From contig JADJRJ010000028.1 of assembly GCA_016712265.1 (NCBI GenBank), positions 496,001 through 560,000 on the forward strand: 64,000 nucleotides of DNA. The letters are read 5' to 3'. The DNA comes from Gemmatimonadota bacterium. GTDB lineage: Bacteria; Gemmatimonadota; Gemmatimonadetes; Gemmatimonadales; Gemmatimonadaceae. The notes under the pieces are model-generated. The model did not search any database and had not been told where the DNA came from. It saw nothing but the letters and a program-made list of their open reading frames with translations. Positions within the stretch are counted from its first letter, which is position 1. Each line of letters starts with the position of its first letter. Positions 42,748-52,116 of this stretch are shown piece after piece. The position numbers were made by a program, and so were the translations under genes.

Positions 42748-42835
42748 CCGGCCAACTTGCCGCTCCCAGCCGGATCGCGTAATACGGCAGAAGATGACAG
42801 TTCGATGAAAGGCCCGTGCGCCCGGAGCGGTGCGC

Positions 42836-45800
42836 TCAGCCCAGCGCCCCCGCGAGGGCCGCGAACCCGCGTCTCTTCACTTGTTCGGCGGCGTCGCGTC
42901 GCGTCGCGGCGAGTGACCGGATCCCCGCAGTTTCGAGCGCTGGGGCGCACTCGGCGACCAGCCACGCCGCCCCCCACGGATCCAGCTCCTCTGCGCGTCG
43001 ACGCGCGCGCAAGAAGAGGTCAAACGCGGCCCCGGATTGCCCACCCGTCAGCGCCACCTGGACGGCGAAGGCATCGACGAGTTCGCGTCCCGGGAACCAC
43101 CAGTCCGGCCGCGCGTCGGCGATCAGGGCACTCGCCCGGTGCCAGCGCTCCTGACCTTCCTCGCTCGCCGCCCCCCCATTGGAGAGCGCGGTCCCCGACA
43201 GCGCGGCCAGCTCCACCCAGGTCAGGTCAATTTCCTTCGCGCGGCGCGCCGCAGCGGCGAACTGGCGATGCGCCTCGTCGCGGGCGCCCTGGTCTCGGAG
43301 CAGGCGCGCGCCGTGCAGCAGCGTGACCACACGCCCCGGTTCGTCCTCCAGGGTGGTGAACAGGCGCTCCGCGTCCCCCAGCCATTGGCGCGATTCCAGC
43401 GCGGCTCCCTGCCGACCGCGGAGCACACCGAGTGCCTGCGAGATGGCGGCGGTGAGCGCCGTGTCGTGGGCGTTCCGGGCCAGTTCCAGAGCCCGCGTCA
43501 GCAGGGTGTCGGCTTCCGGGGTGACGGCTTCGCGAGCGAGGGCCGTGCCTAACGTCAACGCCCCCAGCGCGCGCAGCCCGGTGTCGCCCGCCCGTTCCCC
43601 CCGCGCATACGCGTCGCGCAAGCGAGTGAGGCCCGCGCCGGGACGCTCGGCGTGCTCCGCTTCGCCGTGGCGCAAAGACGCGGCGGCCAGGATCGCGTCC
43701 CGCCCCTCCGCCGCCTCGGCTGCCCGCCGCGCCATCGACATGGCTTCGGGCCACGCCGCCCGGGCCAGCGCGGCGTCGGCGCCGGCCAGCGCGGTGGTCG
43801 CCACGGTGTCCGGCGCCAGCCTCGCCGCCTCGTCGACCAGCGCGCGGAATCCCTCGGCGGCACGCGCGGCGCCGCGGCCGCGACGCCACTGGACCCATTC
43901 CCGCACCACCCGCCCGCGAATCGTCACCGCCGCGGTGGGCTGGCGGTCCAACCACTCCAGGGCGAGGTCGCACAGCGACGATGCCAGGCCGTATTGCCCC
44001 GCCGCTACCGCCACCTCCGCATGGCGTACTCGCACCGTGGCGAGGGATTCATTAGATGCTGCGTACCGTTGGGCCACCTGCAGGGCCGCCACGGCGAGGT
44101 CGTGCGCCCCCTGGGCCATGGCGCGCTCGGCAGATGTCGTGGCGTAGTCAAAGGCCGCACCATCGTTGCCCGCGGCGTGGTAATGCGCGGCAATCGTGGC
44201 CACCGCGGACGGGCTGCGCAGCTCCAGCACGCGAGCCGCGACGTCGTGCACATGTTGCCGCTGGCGCTCCGGGGTGGCGCGCAGGCAGGCCTCGCGCAGG
44301 TGCGGATGCGTGAAGTCGAAGGTCGTCGTCGTGGCCGTCGTGGCGACCGGCACCAGGACGCTCGCCCCCATGGCGTCATCCAGCGCGCGGCGGGCCTCGG
44401 CCTCCGGAATGCCGAGCACGGACACCAACAGCTCAATGGTCAGGTCCGGGTGCAGGAGGGCCGCCGTGGACAGCATGGTCCGGGTCGAGGCGTTGACGCG
44501 TTCCAAGCGTCGTTCCAGCACCCACCCCACCCCCCCGGACGGCGTCCCGTCCGCGGGCGGCTGCCACTCCCACCGCGTGCCGCCGTACCAGATCGTGCCA
44601 TCTTCACACCCGGCGCGCAGCAGGTGCAGCACGAGGCGAGGGATTCCTTCCGACAGCTCAAACGCCCAGCGCGCCACATCGTCGCCCGGCGCCGCGTCGT
44701 GAAAGACGGCCCGGATCCATCGCCGCACGTCGTCCAGTCCAAAACGCCGAAGCGCCACGCTCGCGTGCCGCGAGTTCTGGTGGACGCGGCGTCGCCACTC
44801 GGCCGCCCCCGGCTGGATCTCCGGGCGCATGGTGCAGATCACCAACAGGCGCTCCTCGTCGACCGCGGTCAGCAACGCATCGAGGACGGCCCAGCTGGCG
44901 GCCGGGGCCAGGTGCATTTCCTCCAGCACCAGGACCACGGGCTGCGTGCGCGAGGCCCGACGCACGAAGGTCACGATGTCCTGCTGGATCTGCTGGAGCG
45001 ACGGCTCGGTGGCCGACGGATCGTGCTGCGGAAACACGCCCGGGAGCCACGCCGGGAGCGCGAGCCACGCGCGGTCCCCGGGGCCACCCAGCTCAACAAG
45101 TCTGGTGATTGCCCCCGCCCACGGCGCCAACGCGCCGGCCGCGCCATCGCCCGTCGCCTGTCCGGTGACCATCCACGCCGAGCGCAGTCGCGCTTCCGCT
45201 GCCAACTGTCTGACAAACGCACTCTTGCCGATCCCCGCCTCCCCGCTAATCGTCACCGCGCGTGGCTCACCGCCCATCGCCTGGTCGAGATAGGCGGCCA
45301 GCTGGCGCAACTCCTCCTCCCGTCCGGTGAACGCGGAAAAATCGAGCGCGGCGGGTCCGCGGCTGGGCTCCTGTCCGGTGACCCCGATCCCGATGACCTG
45401 GTCGCTCCCCGTTCGCGAGGCGGCAAAGTGCGCGCGGTCGGCCGCGGCGAGGAGCGAGGCCACTGTCTCGCCGTCCCCCGGGGCCTGCGCCACGGCAATG
45501 CTCACCGTGACGCTCAGCGACTCGTCGGGCGCCGCCCGACGGGCGCACCGCAAGTCGGCCACACCTGTGCGCAGGCGTTCGGCCACCTCGCGGGTCAGGT
45601 CCAGCGACGTCTCCGGCAACAACACCACAAACTCGTCGCCGCTGCGCCGGCCGATCAGGTCGCCGGCGCGCAACCCACGCTGCAGCACCTTGGCCACCGC
45701 CCACAACACGTCATCTCCCTGCAGCCGACCATAGGCCGTGTTCACCCGCGCAAAGTCGTCCACGTCGATGAGGAGCAGGCACGCCTCGGTGGCGGCCGAG

Positions 45801-47500
45801 CGTCGCGCAGCCAGCAACCCCGCCGCGCGGCGCCCCCAGGAGACAAACTCGGCGACACCGGTGAGCGGATCGTCGACCAGCTCCTCCTCGGCCGTCGGCT
45901 CCGTTCGTACGCTGGCGGGCGACGTCACCCCGGGGATCGCGATGCCGTCGCGCAGCACGTCCTCGAACACGCGAAAGACCGCGGGGTCGAACTGGCGCCC
46001 CACGTCCCGGCGCATCACTTCGATGGCCTCGTCGCTGCCTAACGCGTGCTTGAACGGGCGGCGCGTGATGAGGGCGTCGTAGACATCGGCCACGCAGGTG
46101 ATGCGCGCCGCCAGCGGGATCTCCTCACCCGCGCGCCCATGCGGATACCCCGAGCCGTCCCAGCATTCGTGGTGCCCCTCGACAATCGGGCGCACCTCCC
46201 ACGGGAGGTCGGTGCCGGCGAGCAATTCGGCCCCCGCCACCGGGTGTCGCTTGACCGCGGCCCATTCCTCGGGCGTCAGCCGTCCGCGCTTGTTGAGGAT
46301 CGCCGCGGGCACCGCAGTCTTTCCCAGGTCGTGCAGGTAGGCCCCCACGCGATACCCCAGCAACGAGGCCGGATCCACCCCCATCCGACGCGCGATCTCG
46401 CAGGTGAGGTCGGCGACCCGATCCACATGCCCCACGGTGTCATGGTCGGTTCCTTCAAATCGCTGCGCCCACCGGCGGGTGACCTGCACAAACTCCGCTT
46501 CCAGTCGTCGCAGGCGGCGGGCCCGCTCGATCGGCCCGGGTTCGCCCAAGAGTCGAACCAGCTCGCGATACGCCCGATTGAGCGCCTGCAGGGTCGCCCG
46601 GTGGTCCTCACGGCGTGCCAACACCTCCACGCGCCCGCAGGACAGCTCGCCCATCAGCATCAGGTCGTTGTGCGAGCGCGCGAGGCGCTCGGCGTCCTCG
46701 ATCAGCTGCAGGGCACGCGGCAGGTCCCCCAACTCGCGCGACACCAGGGCCGACATCGCCACCGCCTCGGCCAGCAGCATGGGATCGTCCGCTCGACGCG
46801 CATGCTCCAGCGCCCGTTCGGCAGACAAACGTGCGCGAGCGGCGTTCGACCGGTCGATGGCCATCTGCGCCCGCACCAATTCCAGGCGCGTCACCATCGC
46901 CGGATGGCTGCCGGTGCCGGCGCGCGCATGCAGGTCCGCCAGGGCGTGTTCAGCTGCCGTCCAGCGACGCAGGTCAACGTACAGCGTGGCCAGCTGCACT
47001 AGCACCCGGGTCAGGTCCTCGCGCGCGTCCAGCTCACGGTAGGTCGTGGTGGCGCGCTCCAGGTCGCCGATCGCTTCCACCCACTCCTGTCGCACCATGG
47101 CGACGGCCGCGAGATGTTCGTGCGCCACGGCCACGAGCCAGGGCATGTTCGCCCGGGCCGCGTGTTGCTGCAGGTGCATGAAGTCTTCGCGTGCGGCATC
47201 CAGCGCCCCCGATTCACAGCGGAGTCGGCCGCGGAGCTCGTACAGCTCGGCGAGCACCGGTGCCATCCCCTCATGGTTGGCCAGACCGAGTACCGCCTCA
47301 CAGCAATCGAGGGCTGCCGTCGCCTGACCCGAGTCCATGTAGTCCCGCGCCGTCTGCAACAGGAGCGCGCCCACCGCCGCCGGGGGCGCATCCTGGTCCA
47401 GGTCCCGCATGACCCGCTCGTAGTACCGACGGCTGGCCATGGCGTCATGACCGTCGTCGGAGGGACCGGTAGCGTGGGGGAACGGAGGGGGGGCGGCCAT
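42836..47500 (-). CDS. TPR-HD-GYP-GGDEF-AAA ATPase-TPR fusion protein
   Basis: A 1,554-residue cytoplasmic protein read from the ATG at 47,500 (one at 47,440 is also possible). Order: TPR-like helices (about 40-330), HD-GYP domain (HVDRVADL at about 358, HD pair His390-Asp391, HHECWDGSGYPHG at about 443-455), GGDEF domain (LLIDVDDFARVNTAYG, RxxD inhibitory site at 611-614 and SGDEF at 620-624), an AAA/STAND-type ATPase (Walker A GEAGIGKS near 753-760, Walker B VVLVLEEMH), then about 500 residues of TPR helices. It should both make and break c-di-GMP under control of an ATPase. Intact frame over 4.6 kb. Confidence 0.9.
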   Translation of the reverse strand: MAAPPPFPHATGPSDDGHDAMASRRYYERVMRDLDQDAPPAAVGALLLQTARDYMDSGQATAALDCCEAVLGLANHEGMAPVLAELYELRGRLRCESGALDAAREDFMHLQQHAARANMPWLVAVAHEHLAAVAMVRQEWVEAIGDLERATTTYRELDAREDLTRVLVQLATLYVDLRRWTAAEHALADLHARAGTGSHPAMVTRLELVRAQMAIDRSNAARARLSAERALEHARRADDPMLLAEAVAMSALVSRELGDLPRALQLIEDAERLARSHNDLMLMGELSCGRVEVLARREDHRATLQALNRAYRELVRLLGEPGPIERARRLRRLEAEFVQVTRRWAQRFEGTDHDTVGHVDRVADLTCEIARRMGVDPASLLGYRVGAYLHDLGKTAVPAAILNKRGRLTPEEWAAVKRHPVAGAELLAGTDLPWEVRPIVEGHHECWDGSGYPHGRAGEEIPLAARITCVADVYDALITRRPFKHALGSDEAIEVMRRDVGRQFDPAVFRVFEDVLRDGIAIPGVTSPASVRTEPTAEEELVDDPLTGVAEFVSWGRRAAGLLAARRSAATEACLLLIDVDDFARVNTAYGRLQGDDVLWAVAKVLQRGLRAGDLIGRRSGDEFVVLLPETSLDLTREVAERLRTGVADLRCARRAAPDESLSVTVSIAVAQAPGDGETVASLLAAADRAHFAASRTGSDQVIGIGVTGQEPSRGPAALDFSAFTGREEELRQLAAYLDQAMGGEPRAVTISGEAGIGKSAFVRQLAAEARLRSAWMVTGQATGDGAAGALAPWAGAITRLVELGGPGDRAWLALPAWLPGVFPQHDPSATEPSLQQIQQDIVTFVRRASRTQPVVLVLEEMHLAPAASWAVLDALLTAVDEERLLVICTMRPEIQPGAAEWRRRVHQNSRHASVALRRFGLDDVRRWIRAVFHDAAPGDDVARWAFELSEGIPRLVLHLLRAGCEDGTIWYGGTRWEWQPPADGTPSGGVGWVLERRLERVNASTRTMLSTAALLHPDLTIELLVSVLGIPEAEARRALDDAMGASVLVPVATTATTTTFDFTHPHLREACLRATPERQRQHVHDVAARVLELRSPSAVATIAAHYHAAGNDGAAFDYATTSAERAMAQGAHDLAVAALQVAQRYAASNESLATVRVRHAEVAVAAGQYGLASSLCDLALEWLDRQPTAAVTIRGRVVREWVQWRRGRGAARAAEGFRALVDEAARLAPDTVATTALAGADAALARAAWPEAMSMARRAAEAAEGRDAILAAASLRHGEAEHAERPGAGLTRLRDAYARGERAGDTGLRALGALTLGTALAREAVTPEADTLLTRALELARNAHDTALTAAISQALGVLRGRQGAALESRQWLGDAERLFTTLEDEPGRVVTLLHGARLLRDQGARDEAHRQFAAAARRAKEIDLTWVELAALSGTALSNGGAASEEGQERWHRASALIADARPDWWFPGRELVDAFAVQVALTGGQSGAAFDLFLRARRRAEELDPWGAAWLVAECAPALETAGIRSLAATRRDAAEQVKRRGFAALAGALG

Positions 47501-47612
47501 GCAGGATGAGGACGACTGGCGCGGGCTCCCCGTTGCGGTCCAAAACCCGGCACTCCCTGCCGCGCGAGGCCCCGTCCGGTTACCCTCGGCAGACCGGTCC
47601 AGGTTCCCCGAC

Positions 47613-48371
47613 ATGAAGCTCGTTTCGCTCTGTCCCTCCCTCACGGAACTCGTCTTCGACCTTGGCGTCGGCGACGCAGTCGTCGGGCGCACGAAGTTCT
47701 GCGTCCATCCCCAGGGACGGGTGGAAGTGGTCGAGCGGGTCGGCGGGACCAAGAACCCCAAGGTCGACCGGATCATCGCCCTTGCCCCCGACCTCGTGCT
47801 CATGAATGAGGAGGAGAACCGGGTGGAGGATGCCGAGGTCCTCCGGGCGGCCGGGCTGAAGGTTCACAGTTCCATGCCCCGGACGGTCGCGGAGACATCG
47901 GCGATGGTTCGCGAGATTGCCGCCCTCGTGGGTGCCGAGGAGCGCGGCAACGCCCTGGCTGCGGTCATCGACGCGGAGGGGGCAAGGGTCGCCGCTGCGA
48001 CCGAGGGAGAGCGTCCGATCCGCTATGCCTACCTGATCTGGTGGGAGCCGCTCATGGCTGCCGGCGGCGGGACCTTCATCGAGGGCATCCTCGCGGCGGC
48101 CGGTGGGGTGAACGTGTTCGCGACGGGGGCGGAGCGGTACCCGACGGTTTCGTCGGAGGCGTTGGCACCCGAGGCGGTCGACGCGGTCCTCCTGTCCAGC
48201 GAGCCATTTCCGTTCACCACACGGCACCTGGACGCATTGGCGGACGCGACGAAGATCCCCCGGCGCCGTTTTCGGCTGGTGGATGGGGAATTGCTGTCGT
48301 GGCATGGCTCGCGCACCGTGGCCGGGCTGCGGTATGCCGGGGAGCTGATGGCCTCCCTGCGCGCCGACTAA
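47613..48371 (+). CDS. BtuF-like helical-backbone metal receptor, no signal peptide
   Basis: A 252-residue protein of the periplasmic binding class III type: LCPSLTELVFDLGVGDAVVG at the start, RVGGTKNPKVDRIIALAPDL in the middle, and WHGSRTVAGLRYAGELMA at the end. BtuF-type proteins capture cobalamin or haem/iron siderophores. There is no signal peptide, so the protein appears to be cytoplasmic. It diverges from the fusion gene across 112 bases. Confidence 0.83.
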   Translation: MKLVSLCPSLTELVFDLGVGDAVVGRTKFCVHPQGRVEVVERVGGTKNPKVDRIIALAPDLVLMNEEENRVEDAEVLRAAGLKVHSSMPRTVAETSAMVREIAALVGAEERGNALAAVIDAEGARVAAATEGERPIRYAYLIWWEPLMAAGGGTFIEGILAAAGGVNVFATGAERYPTVSSEALAPEAVDAVLLSSEPFPFTTRHLDALADATKIPRRRFRLVDGELLSWHGSRTVAGLRYAGELMASLRAD

Positions 48372-48383
48372 CCGGCGCGACGC

Positions 48384-48599
48384 CTACTTGTGGCGGAAGG
48401 TAATCCGGCCGCGGTTCAGGTCGTACGGTGACAGCTCAACGGTGACCTGATCGCCCGCCAGGATCCGGATGCGATGCTTGCGCATCTTGCCCGCGGTGGT
48501 GGCCAGGAGCTGGTGTCCGTTGTCGAGCGAAACGCGAAACATGGCAGACGGCAGGACTTCGGCGACGACGCCCTGCATCTCGATGTTTTCCTGCTTCAT
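48384..48599 (-). CDS. infA: Translation initiation factor IF-1
   Basis: A 71-residue OB-fold protein matching IF-1 throughout (IEMQGVVAEVLPSAMFRVSL, GKMRKHRIRILAGDQVTVE, SPYDLNRGRITFRHK). It binds the ribosomal A site during initiation. In many bacteria infA lies with ribosomal protein genes; here it follows a hypothetical gene with a four-base overlap and a cold-shock gene. Confidence 0.97.
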   Translation of the reverse strand: MKQENIEMQGVVAEVLPSAMFRVSLDNGHQLLATTAGKMRKHRIRILAGDQVTVELSPYDLNRGRITFRHK

Positions 48600-49141
48600 T
48601 GAATTCCGTTGTTCGGCACGGGCGGTCGAGCATCGCCCGTGACCGTGTGAAAGGCGTCACGCAGCGCGTCGACACAACGCGCGGCGAGTTGGGCGCCTGT
48701 CTGTCCATGGGCGGCTTCCTGCCCATCTTCGAGCCAGCGCCAGCTGTCCGCCCCGACGACCCCCGGGTGCAGGACCTTCTGCCACACCTCGCGAGCTGCC
48801 GAGGGGGGCGGGCCGGAACTGACCCGCTCGAAATGGTAGTCCGGGCGGGGACCCAGGATCCCATGCCATACCACGACCAGCAGTTCGCCGGTCGCGATGT
48901 CGCCACCCACGGAGGGGAGCCAGGTGATGGACAGGGCGACCGGTCCTACCTGGATCACGCACCGCTTGGGGGAGCGACGAGCTGCGGGCTTGTCGGCGAT
49001 GCCGGTGGAGTGCCAAGCATCGACCTCTGCCACGGCGGCATCCGCGAGGGCTTCCAGCTCCCGAGCACAGGCCGTGATGGCCCTGTGTGTCTTGAGGAAG
49101 GGAGGTGGAAGCCAGCCCTCAGCCACAGCGCGCTCGCTCAA
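48596..49141 (-). CDS. Conserved hypothetical protein between cspA and infA
   Basis: A 181-residue soluble protein overlapping infA by four bases and cspA by four bases, so the three genes are co-translated. It has a helical N-terminus (ITACARELEALADAAVAEV) and a beta-rich middle (CVIQVGPVALSITWLPSVGG, LLVVVWHGILG). No family recognised. Its position suggests a link to translation or cold adaptation, which is speculative. Confidence 0.68.
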   Translation of the reverse strand: MSERAVAEGWLPPPFLKTHRAITACARELEALADAAVAEVDAWHSTGIADKPAARRSPKRCVIQVGPVALSITWLPSVGGDIATGELLVVVWHGILGPRPDYHFERVSSGPPPSAAREVWQKVLHPGVVGADSWRWLEDGQEAAHGQTGAQLAARCVDALRDAFHTVTGDARPPVPNNGIQ

Positions 49142-49350
49142 CGCGAGACGCGGGTGACGTTCTCGGCGGCGGGACCCTTGGGGCCCTGAACGATGTCGAA
49201 CTCGACCTGCTCACCGTCGGTGAGGGACTTGAAGCCGCTGCCCTGGATGGCCGAGTGATGGACGAAGCAGTCTTTCGAACCGTCCGATGGGGTGACGAAG
49301 CCGAAGCCCTTGGAGTCGTTGAACCACTTGACGGTGCCCGTTGTGCGCAT
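49138..49350 (-). CDS. cspA: Cold-shock protein
   Basis: A 70-residue cold-shock domain: TGTVKWFNDSKGFGFVTPSD with RNP1 (KGFGFV), CFVHHSAIQ (RNP2) and the ending GPAAENVTRV. It binds single-stranded RNA and melts structure. AAGG lies nine bases before the ATG. The leader holds a perfect terminator hairpin whose T tract ends 22 bases before the start codon, which suggests transcription attenuation. Confidence 0.96.
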   Translation of the reverse strand: MRTTGTVKWFNDSKGFGFVTPSDGSKDCFVHHSAIQGSGFKSLTDGEQVEFDIVQGPKGPAAENVTRVSR

Positions 49351-49372
49351 TGCTGTTGCCTTGGTGGGGATG

Positions 49373-49401
49373 AAAAAAGGGCCTGCGCGACTGGCAGGCC
49401 C
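49373..49401 (-). terminator. Intrinsic terminator in the cspA leader (attenuator candidate)
   Basis: On the minus strand GGGCCTGC (49,401-49,394), a seven-base loop, GCAGGCCC (49,386-49,379) and six T (49,378-49,373): a textbook intrinsic terminator. No minus-strand gene lies upstream of it, and cspA starts 23 bases after the T tract, so it must sit inside the cspA leader. Confidence 0.85.
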
Positions 49402-49451
49402 TGGGTCTAGAGGACGTGTTGCGCCGCCTGAGCGGCACGAGTGCTAGGTAA

Positions 49452-49480
49452 AGGGTACACCCGGGACCCGGCGATGACAA
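49452..49480 (-). promoter_or_regulatory. Candidate sigma-70-type promoter for cspA
   Basis: On the minus strand TTGTCA (49,480-49,475), a 17-base spacer, then TACCCT (49,457-49,452). The -35 is close to consensus, the -10 weaker. It would give a leader of about 95 bases that contains the terminator. Confidence 0.45.
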
Positions 49481-49597
49481 GGGCGGAGACAAATTCGGAA
49501 CCGCCGGGCCGGAGCCTTCCTGGGGGGCGCCGCGGTTTGAGGAGGCTCGGGGCCGGGAGGTGAAACCCTCGTTGCAGCCGTGGCGTAGGCCCCGACC

Positions 49598-50839
49598 ATG
49601 CCGCTGTTCGAAGCCATCCGCCTGGCCCTGAGCCAGATCCGCGCCCAGAAGCTGAAGAGCTTTTTCACGCTCCTGGGCGTCACGATCGGCGTGATGTTCC
49701 TGATCGCGATTGTGTCGATCGTGAACGGGATGGGGCGGTTCATGGAGGACGACCTGGTCGGCAAGCTGATCCCCAAGAACAGCTTCGAGGTCCGGCGGCG
49801 TCCCAACATCACGATGGGTGACATCGACGACGCCGAGTGGCGCGAGTGGAATTCGCGGCCGCGCCTGCGCGAGGAAGATGTCCAGCCGGTGCTGGATGAA
49901 CTCCCGGCGTCCGCAAGTTGGTCCTATTACTCGGAATCAAACGTCTCGGCGCAGTCCCGGTATGCCAGGCCGCGCAGCATCAGCGTGACCGTGGCCGATG
50001 GGGCCTGGTTCGAGCAGAAGAACATGGCCGTGACCGTGGGGCGCGTGCCGTCGGCGCAGGAACAGGCGCTGGGGTCCACCGTGGTGGTCATCGGCGAGGA
50101 CGTGAAAAACCACTTCTTTCCCGGGTTGGACCCCATCGGGCGCGAGCTGATGTTGGGCGGGATCCCGTACCAGGTGATTGGGGTGGCTGAGAAGCAGGGG
50201 AACGCGTTTGGCATCTCCCTGGACAAGTTCGCGGTAGCGCCCTACAAGACTCCTGCGCGGCGGCTCGTGAACCCGCCGCGGGTGATCGACGGGATCATCG
50301 TCAAGCTGCCGGACGACCAGCAGATGCAGGCGACCATGGAGGACATCCGGGTCTTCATGCGCAGCCATCGCGGGTTGCGTCCGGCGCAGAAGGACAACTT
50401 CTCGCTGCAAACGTCAGACAGCGCGCTCGAGTTCTGGAAGAAGATCCAGGGGTTCCTGGTGCTGGCCGGGATTGCGCTGCCGGCGATCGGGCTCCTGGTG
50501 GGGTCGATCGTGATCATGAACATCATGCTGGTGGCCGTCGCGGAGCGCACGCGGGAGATCGGGGTGCGGAAGGCCTTGGGCGCTCGCCGACGGGACATCA
50601 TGTCACAGTTCCTGGTGGAGTCGACCACGCTTGCCATTGTTGGGGCATCGCTCGGGGTGGCGGTCGGCTTTGGCCTGGCCCGCCTGATCTCCGCGGTGTC
50701 CCCGTTGCCCACCAGCGTGGAGTTGTGGTCGGTCGTGGTGGGGGTCCTGGTGGGTGGGGGGGTGGGGATCATTTCCGGGGTCTACCCGGCGAGCCGGGCC
50801 TCGCGGCTCGACCCGGTAGCCGCGCTGCGGCAGGAGTAG
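49598..50839 (+). CDS. MacB/FtsX-type ABC transporter permease (first of pair)
   Basis: A 413-residue permease with the MacB layout: one N-terminal helix (FFTLLGVTIGVMFLIAIVSI), a large periplasmic domain (about residues 45-280), then three helices (ALPAIGLLVGSIVIMNIML, LAIVGASLGVAVGFGLA, VVVGVLVGGGVGIISG). The ERTREIGVRKALGA and YPASRASRLDPVAALR motifs near the C-terminus are typical. The ATPase partner is not in the immediate neighbourhood. The second permease starts three bases after its stop. Confidence 0.92.
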   Translation: MPLFEAIRLALSQIRAQKLKSFFTLLGVTIGVMFLIAIVSIVNGMGRFMEDDLVGKLIPKNSFEVRRRPNITMGDIDDAEWREWNSRPRLREEDVQPVLDELPASASWSYYSESNVSAQSRYARPRSISVTVADGAWFEQKNMAVTVGRVPSAQEQALGSTVVVIGEDVKNHFFPGLDPIGRELMLGGIPYQVIGVAEKQGNAFGISLDKFAVAPYKTPARRLVNPPRVIDGIIVKLPDDQQMQATMEDIRVFMRSHRGLRPAQKDNFSLQTSDSALEFWKKIQGFLVLAGIALPAIGLLVGSIVIMNIMLVAVAERTREIGVRKALGARRRDIMSQFLVESTTLAIVGASLGVAVGFGLARLISAVSPLPTSVELWSVVVGVLVGGGVGIISGVYPASRASRLDPVAALRQE

Positions 50840-50842
50840 ACC

Positions 50843-52081
50843 ATGCGACTCGGGCAACTCGTCGAGGGAGTCGGCATCGCCGTCGAGCAGCTGCGCGGCA
50901 ATCGTGTGCGTGCGGCACTGACCATCCTGGGGATCGCTATCGGGGTGTTCGTCGTCGTCGTGATGTCGGCCGCGATCCACGGGATCAACCGCGGGGTGGC
51001 CCAGGAGTTCGAGAAGGCCGGTCCCACCACCTTTGGCGTGAACCGCTTTCCGATCTCGCTGGAGGCCTGCGATGGCAGCGACGACACCTGCAAGTGGCGC
51101 AACAACCCGCCGATCCGCCTGAGCGAAGTGGCCGCGCTCAAGCGCCTGGAGACGGTGCAGGGGGTGAACATCGGGTCCGGGACGTCGGCCTCGTTCAAGT
51201 ACTTCGATCGCCAGCTCCCCGGGGCGCGCGTGAATGCGACGACCTCGGACTGGCTGGAGATCAGCGGCGGCGACATCACCGAGGGGCGCAACTTCACCGC
51301 GTCCGAGGACCTGAATTCCGCCCGAGTTCTCGTGATCAACACGGAAATGAAGAAACGGCTGTTCGGCGAGGCCAGTGATCCGCTGGGCAAGGTCGTGCAG
51401 GTGAACCGTGCGCCATACGAGGTGATCGGTGTGTTCGAGGGGGGCGGGGAATTCCTCGGCACCCCCAGCCCGCGCGCCTACGTTCCCTTCAGCACGGGGA
51501 ACAAGTACATGAACATCTGGATCGACTGGATCGAGCTGGCCGTCAAGCCGCGCGCCGGCGTCTCCCGTGATGAGGCGATCGACGATGTCGTGGCCACGCT
51601 GCGCTCGCAGCGGGGGTTGCGGCCAGCGCAGGAGAACGACTTTGCCATCATCACCCAGGAGAAGTTGTTCGAGACCTGGGGACGCATGACGGGCATCTTC
51701 TTCCTCGTCATGATCACCCTGTCGGGGATCGGGCTGATCGTTGGCGGCGTCGGCGTGGTGGCGATCATGATGATCTCGGTGACCGAACGCACGCGAGAGA
51801 TCGGCGTGCGCAAGGCCCTCGGCGCCACCAAGGCGACCATCCTCTGGCAGTTCCTGGTGGAGGCGGCCACGCTCACGGCCATCGGGGCGATGGTGGGGCT
51901 CGTGGTCGGATGGGGCGTGTCCCTGTTGATCCGCAGCACCACGCCCTTGCAAGCCTCGGTGCCCACCGGCGCTATTCTGGCCGCGTTAGGCGCCAGTGCG
52001 CTGACCGGGATCCTGTTCGGGCTCTTCCCGGCGTCCCGCGCGGCTCGCCTCGACCCGATCGACGCCCTGCGCTACGAGTAG
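50843..52081 (+). CDS. MacB/FtsX-type ABC transporter permease (second of pair)
   Basis: A 412-residue permease with the same layout and clear sequence similarity to its upstream neighbour, from which it probably arose by duplication: TILGIAIGVFVVVVMSA, TERTREIGVRKALGATKAT and PASRAARLDPIDALRYE. The two would form a heterodimer with an ATPase encoded elsewhere, exporting a small molecule or peptide, or driving envelope work through periplasmic partners. Confidence 0.92.
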   Translation: MRLGQLVEGVGIAVEQLRGNRVRAALTILGIAIGVFVVVVMSAAIHGINRGVAQEFEKAGPTTFGVNRFPISLEACDGSDDTCKWRNNPPIRLSEVAALKRLETVQGVNIGSGTSASFKYFDRQLPGARVNATTSDWLEISGGDITEGRNFTASEDLNSARVLVINTEMKKRLFGEASDPLGKVVQVNRAPYEVIGVFEGGGEFLGTPSPRAYVPFSTGNKYMNIWIDWIELAVKPRAGVSRDEAIDDVVATLRSQRGLRPAQENDFAIITQEKLFETWGRMTGIFFLVMITLSGIGLIVGGVGVVAIMMISVTERTREIGVRKALGATKATILWQFLVEAATLTAIGAMVGLVVGWGVSLLIRSTTPLQASVPTGAILAALGASALTGILFGLFPASRAARLDPIDALRYE

Positions 52082-52086
52082 GCGTT

Positions 52087-52108
52087 GCGCGCCGCGTGTG
52101 CGGCGCGC
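52087..52108. terminator. Hairpin between convergent genes
   Basis: A perfect nine-base GC stem (GCGCGCCGC / GCGGCGCGC) with a GTGT loop, five bases after the permease stop and eight bases before the stop of the HDOD gene. No T tract. Confidence 0.55.
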
Positions 52109-52116
52109 GGCCGGCG

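Noticed and set aside
43652..46042. 796-codon plus-strand open frame opposite the fusion gene
   Set aside because: Antisense shadow; composition is unlike real proteins and the minus strand carries clear HD-GYP, GGDEF and ATPase motifs.
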